Shown piece by piece: positions 30,901 through 43,320 of a stretch of DNA of 64,000 nucleotides (the stretch's first letter is position 1; each line of letters starts with the position of its first letter). Under the pieces are notes generated by a model. The model was not told the DNA's origin. It searched no databases and worked only from the letters and a program-made list of their open reading frames with translations. A program made the translations under genes and the position numbers. Location of the stretch: assembly GCF_003945595.2 (NCBI RefSeq), contig NW_024104554.1, positions 1,984,001 through 2,048,000 on the forward strand, in the 5' to 3' direction. This DNA comes from Pipra filicauda. Its lineage: Eukaryota > Chordata > Aves > Passeriformes > Pipridae.

Positions 30901-32234
30901 ACTGCTCACAACAGCATGCCTAATGCTAAAAAATTGCATTCCTTGAAATATAGCCCAGACCTCTGGATGTTAGGAAAGATTTATAAATAGCAAAAAACCC
31001 TGAAATTTACAAACTACTCGCATGTTAAAAATTTAAGCTTTAATTAGCTAAAATTTAAAAGGATCAATTTGCAAAAAATCAAAAGTCTAAAATGAAAACA
31101 CTAGACATGAACCAGACTGTCCAGAAAGTAGTGGCAGCAACACCAGCAGACCTGTACTCCTTTGTAACTCCTTAAGATGCTTTTCAGTGATGTCTGTGCT
31201 ATAACCAGAAAGGTCACTATGTAAAATCAGCATTTTCTGCCCATTTACTTTAACTGCCTCAACACACTGGTGACACTGGTATTGCCTGCCACAGTCAGAA
31301 CCATAGACTGAGCCTGACCCCAAGCAGGTATCTTCCACCTCAGCACCTTATTAGTAGATTCTGATATTCAAATTTCACCAAGAAATTTTGCTGATTCTGC
31401 ACAGAAAGCATGTACAGATGTTATTTGGAAATCTGCATGAATACATGGGAGATCCCTCTCTGTGTTGAAAGGCATCTATCCATATTAAAGGCTACTAGCT
31501 TTCCATCAGTATTAAAGAAATACTAATACACTTAACAATACTGAAGCCTCAATTGCTATAAATGCCACCAGGCACCTGACATGAGGCACAGCAGTCACAT
31601 CACAAAAGCCATGTTGCCACCTGACACATCTGTTGGTGAGGTTGGTGCTGATGATGGGTGCACAGCTGAGCTCAGCCTAAGCTCCTGTGAACATGAAGCA
31701 CTCACTCACCTATAACATGCTGTCCAAACGGACAATCCACACAGGGAACAGGAAAACCAGAGAGCTTTAATAAAACAGAAATCAAACAGCAGAAGACTAT
31801 AAAGTCATTGAGAAAATGAAGTATCCAGCTCTGGCAGGGAAAGGGCAGAGCATGTTGGCTAACCACAGGATACAAATGCCATGTGAGGAAAAAAAAAGAA
31901 TTTTCTAGGAAATGTAGTTTTGACCACGTAGTTAATATATTTGTGAAAAAGTAACTAATTTTAAGGAAATTTCCACTAGTGAGGGCAGCCTGTCTTGTTA
32001 TTTATTTCTACACTTTTTTTCCTATCAGATATTATCTATTAATATCTACTTTTCCAAATAGTTACTTTTACTTTAAAGCAATTACCATTTAATGGTTTGA
32101 GGCATATACATTTCTCTCATACAGTCTGATTAATTCTAATTTGCAATATAAAACTGCTGTATCATCTGATAATACCTTGGCCTCAAAGCTCTTCAAGAGT
32201 AATTGGGAGTCCCATGAAGCAGAAAGCAGCAGAA

Positions 32235-32406
32235 AGACACCCTGGAGACCTGAAACGGGGAGCAGGAGATCCCATTTCTACAGAAAGAAAACATACAGTT
32301 CAGGTACACAAACTGATCACCATACTAAAAAAAAAAGCTGAAATACAACCAGGCTGACACATTCTGAATATGAAGTAGCTCCCTGTTTCAGGTCTCCAGG
32401 GTGTCT
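32235..32406. repeat. Inverted repeat, 29-bp arms, one mismatch, 114-bp spacer
   Basis: Arm 1 is 32235-32263 and arm 2 is 32378-32406; arm 2 is the reverse complement of arm 1 at 28 of 29 positions (core CACCCTGGAGACCTGAAAC; one G/A difference). The spacer is unique and A-rich. I see no terminal duplication or transposase, and the arms do not match a family I know. Possibly a small non-autonomous element or a local inverted duplication. Confidence 0.8.
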
Positions 32407-32450
32407 GCCTGGTAGAAAGATGTAGCTAGACATGATCCAAGACCTAAGCT

Positions 32451-32544
32451 CAACAACAAATTATATAACAATGAGTAGTATTCCTGCAACAATCCTTCTT
32501 TGTCAGACCAAGTCATCCTCTGTATTAATTTAACAAAATTGTGA
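32451..32544 (+). repeat. Dispersed direct repeat, copy A
   Basis: About 94 bp that recurs at 33735-33829. A 45-base core (from ATTCCTGCAACAATCCTTCT through TCTGTA) differs at only two positions; the flanks are weaker. Copy A continues with about 36 bases missing from copy B before similarity resumes (ATCACGTTTCTTCC against GGTCACATTTCCTGG). Family unknown. Confidence 0.8.
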
Positions 32545-33734
32545 TCTTGCTGAAGTAGCAAGGGATTTGACTTCATTTTTAGATCACGTTTCTTCCTCTA
32601 CCTTAACAGCAACTGTACATACTTCCTAGATTCAACTTTCAGATGATTTAGGCAAAGGGATGCCTAAATTCTGAGTCATTGGTCCAGGCTGAACAACCCT
32701 TTATCTAGGAATGTCAGAACTGAAGCACTTGCTGGTACTCCCCAAAATCAGAACTTTGAACACCTGAAAGCATTTGATTTCCAACAGATGCTGACATGGA
32801 CTGTTCATACGTTCAGCCTCCTTCTGCAGCAGCGGCCCAGGTGGGGCCCACAAGATGCACGTGGCTTCAGAAATCCATTTCTCTCTTTGGACACACTGGC
32901 AAAATTCCTTTTTCCCCAACAATAACTCCATCTAACACCCAAAGCACCACATGCAACCTGTTCACATGCTTAAAAATAACTTAGATTCAACTATTTGTGT
33001 TTTCTCCTTGGTGTATCCTGGACAAGGAAACAAGCTAGAAATTAAATTTTACAGAAACTTACTGTATCTTTTACTATACAAAAATGTATACACTAGAACA
33101 GAATGGTTTTGTTTAGTAAATCCAGGACAATACTGGAAATATTTTGGGTTTCAGCTGGCTTCTCACCTACTGCTTTCTATTGTTACCACTTCATCTAGCG
33201 TAAAGAGAACTATTCAGCTAGATTGATTTGTAAACAAAGTGTAATATATGTAAAATTTTACAAATCCATTATCCCAACAACTAATGGGAAAAGAGTTTAA
33301 TAGCATCCCCTTTTTTAGTATTTTTTTTAATTATTGTTTGAATACATCTTGCTCTTCTTTGCCCTAACATACTAAGATCCTCCTACAGCTCAAAAAAAGA
33401 TGCCTGTGGAATTCAAGCAAACTTGTGAAAACAGTAATTCTTACATGACTGAACTCTCCAAAATCCTGTTTTACAATACCCTTTCAGCACAGACTCTACC
33501 AGAAATTCTTTCCTTTCAGTGGACACTGGCTTGAGCTGCGCAACAATGGTGTTTGCTTGGGACCTTTCAGTCCATGAGCTTCAGAGCCATTCTCACTGCC
33601 TCCTTCCAGTTAGCCATGGAGCGGGAAGGAAGCTCTGCCTTGTTCCCCACACTGCCCCTGGAGAAACTTGTACCTGTGTAACAGAAGATTATTCAGAATC
33701 TATCATGCTTTCACCTAAACCAAGTTACTGAGTT

Positions 33735-33829
33735 CAACAACAGACTATTTAACAATAACACATATTCCTGCAACAATCCTTCTTTGTCAGACTAAGTCAT
33801 CTTCTGTATCCATTTTAACAAAATTATGA
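33735..33829 (+). repeat. Dispersed direct repeat, copy B
   Basis: Partner of 32451-32544, about 1.28 kb away in the same orientation. Both begin near CAACAACA and end near AACAAAATT(G/A)TGA. This is either a local duplication or two copies of an unrecognised interspersed repeat. Confidence 0.8.
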
Positions 33830-36800
33830 CAAGGTCACATTTCCTGGAAAGATTATTTCAATGAGGAAGAAAAAAGAAAATCTATATACGGGGTGGGAGA
33901 AGTTTTCTCCCAAAAATGTTTATCAAGTGTGTTTTCCTCAGATTGCTAGGCACAGTTTCTGTTCCTCTCTGCAGCAAAAGCAAGCAGCACCTAATAAATG
34001 TTTCATTCAATAATTCAGACACTTTATTTAAATGATCATAATGCAAACAAGCTTTTATCCATGCTCATGTACAAGATAAGAGAATTATAACAATGTATAA
34101 AAAAAGTTTTTCTTTCTGTAAACTATAGAGTAGAATCATCACAGAGGCTTGAGGCATTGTTAGTGAATATTTATTGGGATCAGTGAAACAGAATTAAAAA
34201 AAATAAAAAAAAAAATCAACAAGTCCTTCAGTTCTTTGCCAGCAATTTATCCCAGCCAGTTAATGATAGATCTGAGTCCTAAATAGGCAAAAGAAACAAA
34301 GAAAAAAAAATATCTCACCCTTCTCCCTGTATCTTGGCTCACTGTTTGAATTTAAAATTTTGGAGCTTAGTTTACACAACTATTCATAGAAAAAAATACC
34401 CAAAAATTAGCACAAATTTCTTACCATTTTTTTTGTTGTTTTTTAAGCAATCAATACTAGTTACCCCAGACCAATGATCAAGTCTTGTCCAATCCTTCGA
34501 AAGGCCTTTAACTCATCATCGACTACTCTTTCTGATAAACATGTCTGGGCCTTGTCCCTGCACACAGTCAGCAAGTTGAGGCCAGCAGTAAAGTCACCTT
34601 AAGAGCAGTTGAGTAAACAGAAAAAAACCGAAAAATATAACTTCTTAATCAGAAAGAAAATACCAAAAATTATAAAATAATAAAGTCAATCTCCAAGAAA
34701 TCCATAATCGTAAATCACATTTGATCATTTTATACATTATAAACATCTAGCAGAGTTTTTTACTGTTTTTCTTCAAAAAAATATTTTTTTTGTTTTTCCC
34801 AACACTCAAATATACTTGGCTAGAAGAAAAAAACACATAATTAGGAGTGACATGTGACACCATAACTTTTTTTTTGCAATGGGAATTTTCTTGTTACTCT
34901 TTGTTACACAACTTGTCCGAACTGTCACAAAGAATAATTGATCCTTACCTTAAACAATGCATTTTCCTGCATTTACTGAGAGAAATGTGACCTTTAGAAA
35001 TAAATAAATTGTTCTTTTACAGATGGGATGGTGGACACCAGCAAGCTATTGCCAGCTTCAAAAACAAGGAACCATTCATAGCTACAATTCATATTCTGTT
35101 CTCATTCTTCTGAAATCTTGGCTCCCCTTTTACATCATTTGTAACTGTCTGTATGCTGAAAATAGATACCTAACAATGTTGTTTAGCACAAGACCAACTC
35201 CCTTTATAGCTACAGTTTAATTTAAGCAATGTTCTTAATTCAATCCCCCAATTAGAGTAAGGAAATACAACTATAAGGCCATCACTGCTCTCTACTTTCA
35301 TCAATTAAATCATGAAACATCTTGTCAATATTATAAAAGCCCAAATTTAACCACCACTTGTCTCAGTCACAAAATTAGCTTTTTAAAACAGTTTAAACTT
35401 AAATAAACTCCAAAATTATTCAAAAACAGCACAAAAGTTAACTAAACAATCTGAAAGAAATACATATAGGATGCAGAATAAAAAGTAGTTCTCGAAGCAG
35501 ACAAATACAGTCATCTCTACAGCAAAACACAGCACCAGTTCAGCAGCTCCTTACTAGAGTTAATCAAAAATTTTTTATAAGGTTTTTTTCTTGTGAAGTC
35601 ATCTCAATGGAAACTTTTATGAGAGTACAGTTGTTTCTACTTCACTCTTACCTGCAGACTCAGGCCAGACTTCCTTCTCATGGACAGAGGAACCAGGACT
35701 ATTTCAGTGTTTCAGCACTGGCAGGCAAATGACAAAAAATAACCACGGAAAGACACAATCACAGCACGCAATTGCATACAGGATATCCAAATTTAAGTCC
35801 TTGGCCTCTTTGCTCTGCATTTCCATATCAGGAACAAAAAAATATCCCAGCTCTAGAGAGCTGATTGTATAAAAATGTGTAAAAAATGCTTTTACAATCG
35901 GTGTCTAGGAGATATCCTCATTCTATTTTCAGTTTAAAAACCCCCAAACTTAATTTCATTGAAGAACATCTTAAATCCCAAACTTTGGCATAACGAGGTT
36001 TTTCACCTAGCTTTACCCGAGGTACTGGGGACAGTGGTGTATGTGAGTGAACACCCAGCTCTCCACTACACTTGGTCTTAAAGGGCACCTCTCCCTTCTA
36101 AAATAAAGAGTTAAAATTGATTCTCTCTCAGGTAAAGAGTGTATTTGGCAGTAATATGAAGGCTATGAATTCAACTTAATTCTCATAATGTTCTTGTACA
36201 GACACTGAAATTTCAGTATTTCACTTTAAAATTTTAACATAAATCATGTTAATTTTCTGTAAATATGAAACAAAATATACCACTGTTCATGATTCAAGAA
36301 CTGTACTGCAATGCAGCCACACTTCAAATCTCATCACTATATATTAACCTACCTTGATAGACTCAACTAATTATGGAAAAGAGCTTAAAACTTATTTTAG
36401 GTCTTACAACTGTTGTAAAAGGCAACTGAATATACGACAACTGGGAGAATTGTTGGCAAGTATGAGGAAATACACCCAATGCTTTCTAACAGTTTTCAGA
36501 GAGAAAACATATGAGGCATAGTGCCATGTACCAGAAACAGTGAGAGGCAGACATATTCAGAGATGCAAAACTAAACCTGCTTAACAAAGTGCACCCTGCT
36601 CCCTGCCCCACTTTCCCTTGGGCAAGAAGCTGTTTGTCAGATATCCATCCTGCCAAGCAAACAAAGTTGGCTTTCCTTTGGAAACAGTCCCTGATAAACA
36701 CCCCTCAAGTCCTCATTTAAAGAGAAGGACTTCCACTTTGAAAGATCACCAGATGTTTTCCAAGTAGAGGAATGAAAAACAGCCAGAGACGACATCTCCT

Positions 36801-38562
36801 AATAAAGTAGTAATAGCACAAGCACAGGCTATCATACATAAACACCACCCTAGCACTAAACATTCAACCTCCAGTCCTACCTGGTCAGTGTGAAGTTAAG
36901 TCCTCTACAAGAAAGACATGATGTGATTCCCGATTCTTGGAACTACCAGCTTTGTAACTCCTTCCCACACAGTCTGCAGTATACCCTTTTCTTGTCTAAA
37001 CGGGCTTGGTTAAGGACACTCCATTACAGCAACCAATTAAAAGCATAATTTTAACTTACAGCCATGATAAAATTTGCTTTTTCTATTTAGCATTTTGAAA
37101 AAGGATTTTTTTTTTTTGACAGAACAAGAATCATCCTCTATTTTTTCTCACAAAATACCCATGGAAATCTTTCATGTATGAAATCTTAAATACTCACACT
37201 TCACACATAAATTCATATGCAGAGACACACTAAAGAAGGGAACACAAGCTAGCCCTATTATCTCAAGTGTCCATTTTGGAAGTATGTTTTTGGATTTTGC
37301 ACTTACCCAAAGAACCCTTTGCATCTAGCCCACTCCAAATGCTCCCTGGTTGCTAACAAATACCTTCGCTCAACAGAGAAAAATACTGGGAAATTTTTAA
37401 TAATGGCTAGAAGAAGAAACTCTTTTTAAAGCAGTCTAGAGAACAGAAACACAGGCAGTAATTTTTCCAAGTTACTCAGTACTTGAATTTGCTCGGAAGT
37501 AGGGAAATTAACTAGCACAGACTTGCCACTGCCTAATTAGCAATGCATGAATGGAATGTCCAAACACCAATGAACAGATACGTTACATAAGCATAATAAA
37601 CTAAATAAATACATTATATTCCATTCTTTTATAGCATGTAGTTTTTCCTTATCAAGTAGGGGCAGACACAACTCCACTACTGACCTTAGCTGTATCTTAC
37701 CTTAAACAAGATATAGATTCAGATGATTGTGGCTAACGAAAAGACATTAATTTAATTTTAAATAATCACGTTGCTTTCATATACATTCTCACAACATCCC
37801 CACGAAAAAGATAAAAGTTTACTATTATTTTTCCCCTTCGTATACATTAGGATTGATACAAATAAACTTGTGGAATTTACTTGTCAAAACCATAGAAAAC
37901 CTACTTGACAAGAATAAAATTGAGATTTGTAGTGCATGGTATACACTTGTAAACGGAAAGGCACCCACATGACTTTCAGCACTACAGCTATCTTTGTTAG
38001 AACAACAAATAGGTAAAGGAAAAAATTTCCATAATGTCATAAGAACTTTTTTAAAAAAAATAAAAGCAATTGATTTCATCTGTGGCACCGGTGTAGGATT
38101 TTATAACCATTATGCACACGCTAAAAATATTTTTTTTATGATGTAGCAAAGGGTTCTGCACCCAGCCTCCTCCTCACTACAAGTTACAATAACCCACCCA
38201 ATATGCCCACCATCTGAAGGCAGTGACAGGTTCTGCTCATCCCTTCTGAACACGCCATGAGTGGGCCAGTGTATATGCATCCAAAATAATTATTACAAAA
38301 AATACTGTATGTTTCCTTCCTCTGGTTGTTATATGTATTTGCAGTTGTACTTGACCCTAAAATCCTCACTTCTGTTCCACTTGCAAAATGGGTCATGAGA
38401 ATTATCTAGAAAGTGAACTAAAATGTATTTTAGTGTAATTAAAATTTATCTTCACTGATAATCCTTATATATGCTTTTTTAAGAGAATCCGCAATGGTGA
38501 AGTAAAAGAATACACAAGTTCCATTAGTTTCCAATCAAGAATTTTGAGATGAGAGGAGAGGA

Positions 38563-38716
38563 ATATCACAGAATATTTTGCTTTGGAAGGGACCCACAAG
38601 GATCATCAAAGTGTGACCCATGGCCCTGCACAGGACAGCCATGTGCCTGAGAATGTTGACCAAATGCTTCCTGAACTCTGTCAGGCTTGATGCTGCCCCC
38701 TGGGGAGTTTGTTGCC
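38563..38716 (-). mobile_element. CR1 LINE 3'-end fragment
   Basis: The plus strand reads ATCACAGAATATTTTGCTTT, GGAAGGGACCCACAAGGATC, CCCTGCACAGGACAGCC, and GATGCTGCCCCCTGGGGAG, the complement of a CR1 3' end. It is followed by an A-rich run (38717-38749). Confidence 0.9.
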
Positions 38717-38717
38717 A

Positions 38718-38748
<31 letters not shown>

Positions 38749-38749
38749 G
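38717..38749. repeat. A-rich tract beside a CR1 fragment
   Basis: Poly(A) interrupted by G, at the 5'-truncated side of the CR1, so it is not that element's own tail. Confidence 0.85.
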
Positions 38750-39409
38750 CATCAATTGACACAAGATCAGGTAGAGCAGAATCTCAATTTATATTAAATT
38801 CTGAATTCTGGAATCATGCTGAACTACATTACCCTGAAATCTTGTCAGAGTATCCCATAAACTGACATGCTGCACAAAGTTGGAGCTGTTTCCCCAATTA
38901 CTGGCTGTCTTTGAAAAACAGCAGCCCCTGCTCAAGTGGAAATATTGATTCCTTAGGGATGACTCTTCCCTCACAGCACTGCATTGATTTGGAGATGGAT
39001 TATCCAGTAAAGGGAGTTTCACAGTAACTGTCACTAAACAAAACTGAGCTAAATTCAGGGTCCTGACCACATGGATTAGGACAAGGACAGCCAAAAGTGG
39101 TTTTGCCAACAATAACCTCAGTAACATCTCAAAGCATTAATGAAACTGCCCATAATGCTGGCCAGTAGTCCAACCCATTAAAAGCTGATTTCACAAGTTT
39201 CTGCTTCTTTCACATTCCCAATTCCCTAGTTAGTACCTAGTAACAGACCTCTGTCTGCGACAGTGTCTAAGATGTGGAGCAAGCAAAAGATCTAGGATGG
39301 CAATTCCCAAATTCCTAAAGAGTTACAGCTGAACAAAACTAAGATTAAATCCTCTTTCATACTTAAATGGCTTCATCTGAGTTCTGTGTGAACAATAACT
39401 GATATGTCC

Positions 39410-39475
39410 TATAAGCAATAATGTATATTATTTATACATATATTAACATATACATATATCAATGTATATAATAGA
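39410..39475. repeat. AT-rich TATA/TACATA low-complexity block
   Basis: Alternating TATA, CATA and ATTAT units over about 65 bp. Simple-sequence origin likely. Confidence 0.7.
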
Positions 39476-42400
39476 GTACAAGTCCATAAGTAATGTTGTC
39501 CTATATAAGGAACAGATGAAAACTTTATGGAAAAATCACTATCTATACAAACTATACTTGCAACTTTACCAAAATAAAAGCAGCTGTACCGAGTTCAACG
39601 ACAGGTCTCCATAGTCCATGTTGCCGTAAACTGGTGCTTTGGGATGATCAGAACAAACACATGATACTTTTATGAAGCGTCCAACTACCAAAAGCCAAAT
39701 CCTATTAAGAATTAAAATACGTAATAACAAGCACTACACGATGGTGTGCTTACAGGAAATCAAACAAGACAAAAAAACAGCTGCATGTAATGTTCTCTTA
39801 GAGCATAAACACAGAAGGCAATGACATGGTGTCTTTGTAGATCCTACCTTTGTGCCCTCAGAAACCTGGGCTACAGCAGTGGCCATTCAGCTGCCAGCAC
39901 ACAGGCACTGGGTGTTAACTTTACACAATGAGCCCCGTAGTCCAGCATCCACAATACTCTTCCGTAACCCTCTGTGCTCTGACTACACAGATTTGTTTTA
40001 GAAAACACATATTTGCAGATTTGGACTGCAAGAACCAATTGCTCCCCAGCTTTCTTCCCATCATGCTCTAACTACACCAGCAAGCAAAGTTCAAGAACAA
40101 GACTGGGTAGATGACAGGAGTTCATATTTCAGTGGAATACCACTGGGACCAAGCCTTAGGGTGATATGGGAAAAGGGAGTGTTGGAGAAGGAAAAACAGT
40201 TTTGGAAAGATAATGAAATTGTTACAACAAAATTGGATTTAAACTCCAAACTATTTCCATTACCTTCTGGTGGTGGGGGAGGGAAATCCTCTGTGTCCAT
40301 CCTAATGTATCCACCGCAACTTTAGTGGACTGTAAAACCCTGCAAAAATGAAGGGAACATGTTTTGTAGATGAACATAATTTCCAAATACTGAGACACTC
40401 CTTTTCAATTTGGCTAAGCTCATACCTATTAGCTAATACCATTATGGAATAGAGGAAATGTGCCTGGTTTCTTCAATATGAATCCAGTCCAAATTTTTAT
40501 GTATACAGCCCTCAGTATTGGAGCCAATTCCTTTAATGACCTCAGTAAGCCAGCTGAAGAAAGATGAAGTTTTTAAACTATTTGGTACTCTGCAGCTCCC
40601 ATTGTGACAATCACAAGAAGATTACTAAAACATGTTATTTCAATGTTTGGAGCACATATTCTGTTTCAAAATCTTCATGAAGGGGACAAGGATAAAAATT
40701 CTAGAAAGCTCCTCAGTTTTGATGATGCTTTTCTCCACCTGGCAATCAGAAATAAGTTTTAATTATGCACTTTGTACACCACTTCCTTCCTCTTTTTTTT
40801 TTTCCAATCTTAAAAAATTCTGCTTGAGCCCCTTTACTTTTACCTTTCCTGAGAAGAATGAAGTACCAGCAAGCAGATTCCCAAGCACCTTCTCTTTCCT
40901 CCTCTCTTCTCAAATGCCATTGATCTCATGTTTTAAGGAAAAGAATAACCTCACAAAGCGTTCCCATACTTTGGTCCTGAATACATACTGGGAGAGAGCA
41001 AAGCCCAGAACCCATGAGAGACATTTTCATTCCCTCCCCATAACACTACTTAATAGTGACATTCTAGTATCATCTAGAAGGAAAACCTCTTGTGCTAAGC
41101 AATGCATATACTCTGCCCCAAAACCATTTTCACTCTAACTCAAAAGACATGTCAAAAAGACAGATTTCAGAACAAGGCTGAGGAGGAAAAGTAAGTTTCC
41201 AAAAGCCCCTCAGGACAGTGGAAGAGCTAATGCTGAATTTTATGTCCTACTTGAGTAGCCCATAGATGTTAACCTGAAGAAGCTAACACTTCTGCCGGCA
41301 ATGGCACACAAAACAGCTCAAGCCCTTGCAAAGTCTCCTCAGCCCAAGTATGAAAAGAGTAAGTTGAAGGAGACAGTAAAATTCAAGGTAAAGCGGAGGA
41401 ATAATAGACTAAATGGATCAGGATACAGAGGTCAAATGAATTGTCACTTACAGAAGAAGTGGCAGTGAATGGAAGAAAATGCTTCAAAAAAAGGACCCAG
41501 TCCTAGGAGGTACCACAAAATTTACCTCCCTAACACAAGGTATGCAAGGGCAAATCATCAGGACAGATGTATGAGGAAGGGTAACAAATCTGGTAGAGTA
41601 AGATCCTATTGTTATGAGACAATTCATTACAACTTGTATTAACTAAGCATACAAAATTGCCTTTTAAACTGTCTTAAGGTTTGGTAATTCTTAATCCAGT
41701 CCTAGATAAAACCAAGTAGTTTCAGAGCTAAGGCTCCAAAAGGGTTCACCCACATATGCAACATCTATCTACAACACAGAAAAAATTACATTACATGCTT
41801 TCGCTATACAGAGTCCCTTCTAAAGCCTCTCTATAATTTCTATCTGCAGAGCTCCAAGGCGTGTTCCTGCTTACAAATGTCTGGAATGCATCTTGCCACA
41901 CCAAAACTGTCAGCCAAAACGAGCAATAGTTATGGTTTAAAGAAAAGGCTTTCCCTTTATTCTCTTAAAGCTGCATCATGACTGGAGCATAGATTTTCAA
42001 GTGTGAAACATAATAACCAGGAAATCTCTGAAAGTGAGTCTCAGCACCTTTTCCAAATGCATCTTTAAGAGAGTAGCTAAAAGGCTTTGAGGATGTTTTT
42101 TTTTTATTATTTAAACATATGATACAAGGTTTCAAGCGTCTATGAAAGTTAACTTCAACAATGATTTTTTAAATCAATTTCTTCCTCACAAGCAAATATT
42201 AACAAGACAGAGCTGAGCTATAGAGCTTTATTTCCATTTTGATCTAGCTCACAGTTACATGCTTTGAATTACACAAGAATTGTGTCAAGGAAGGACACAG
42301 ACCCAGTGTTAGAGTACTAGCCACTGACCTGCTTGCTCCTATCTGAACAGTGCAGTTATTCACAAGAAGAAAGATACACTGTCACTTAAGAATGCCTCAG

Positions 42401-42897
42401 GGGTTGATTTATACATTGCATTAATTCATCTTGAAGTTCCACATATTTTTCTCTACTTTCTAGCTGCTACAAAAAGCCCTGCAGCAGCAAAGACCACTTG
42501 TGTATTATACATTCCATTAATACCCTCCACAAAAATAAAATAATTCTCATTTTATGTAGCAGACAGCACATTTATGAAGAATCTCTAATAGCACCATATT
42601 TCAAAGAGAAGATTTTCACTCTTCTATCGAGAGGCAGGGGAACTAACTCAAGTTAAAGATGTTTAAATCAAGATTAAGGTAGATGATTTAATTTGACTAG
42701 CAGCATATGGTACACTGGCATTCGTAGCTCATGTGGTTTTACCCATTGATTCTGCTGCTAACAGAGTTACACAGCACACAGCTGTACAGGTGCATTCAGA
42801 CAATAATCATGGAAATAACAGCTCAAATTAACCTGAAAGGGACTTCTGAATGTTCTCTCATACACTAAAGACAGGTGTTTTCAAAATTAAATGAGAT

Positions 42898-43320
42898 TGC
42901 TCAGGGCCTTTGTCCCTCCAAGTTATGAAACCCCATGAAGGTGGAGGTTTCACCACCTCCCAGAGCATCCTGCTCCTGTGCTTAACGAGCCACTCCAGGA
43001 AGAGTTTTTCCCATATGCCCAACTGGAATTACCCTTGCAGCAGCTTGCAGCCATTGCCTCTCATTCTCCTGCTGCGCACCTCTGAAAAAAGCCTGGCTCC
43101 ATCTTATTTCCAACCTTGGGAAGCAGAAGACTGCAATTCAATACCCCTCAGTCCTTTCTTCTCAAAAAGACACAAACCCATTTCCCTCAGCCTCTTCTGA
43201 CCTGTTCTCATCCCGAACCATATCAGTGGCCTTAACTGGACTCACTGCAGTTTGCCAGTCCCTCACTTGTAATGGGGCCTAAATTCCAGATGCAACATTG
43301 AGACCCCTGAGTAGATGTTA
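42898..43320 (-). mobile_element. CR1 LINE fragment
   Basis: Complement of CR1 with blocks AAGGTGGAGGTTTCACCACC, GAGCCACTCCAGGAAGAG, TCTTCTGACCTGTTCTCATC and GGACTCACTGCAGTTTGCCA. Diverged; limits approximate. The plus-strand open frame at 42910-43200 lies inside it and is not a gene. Confidence 0.75.

Noticed and set aside
31087..31338. 83-codon minus-strand frame suspected to be a retropseudogene
   Set aside because: No family recognised, no poly(A) tail or target duplication nearby.
40632..41138. 168-codon plus-strand open frame in intron 1, the longest there
   Set aside because: Low-complexity hydrophobic and Ser/Phe-rich product without any recognisable domain; chance frame in unique intronic DNA.
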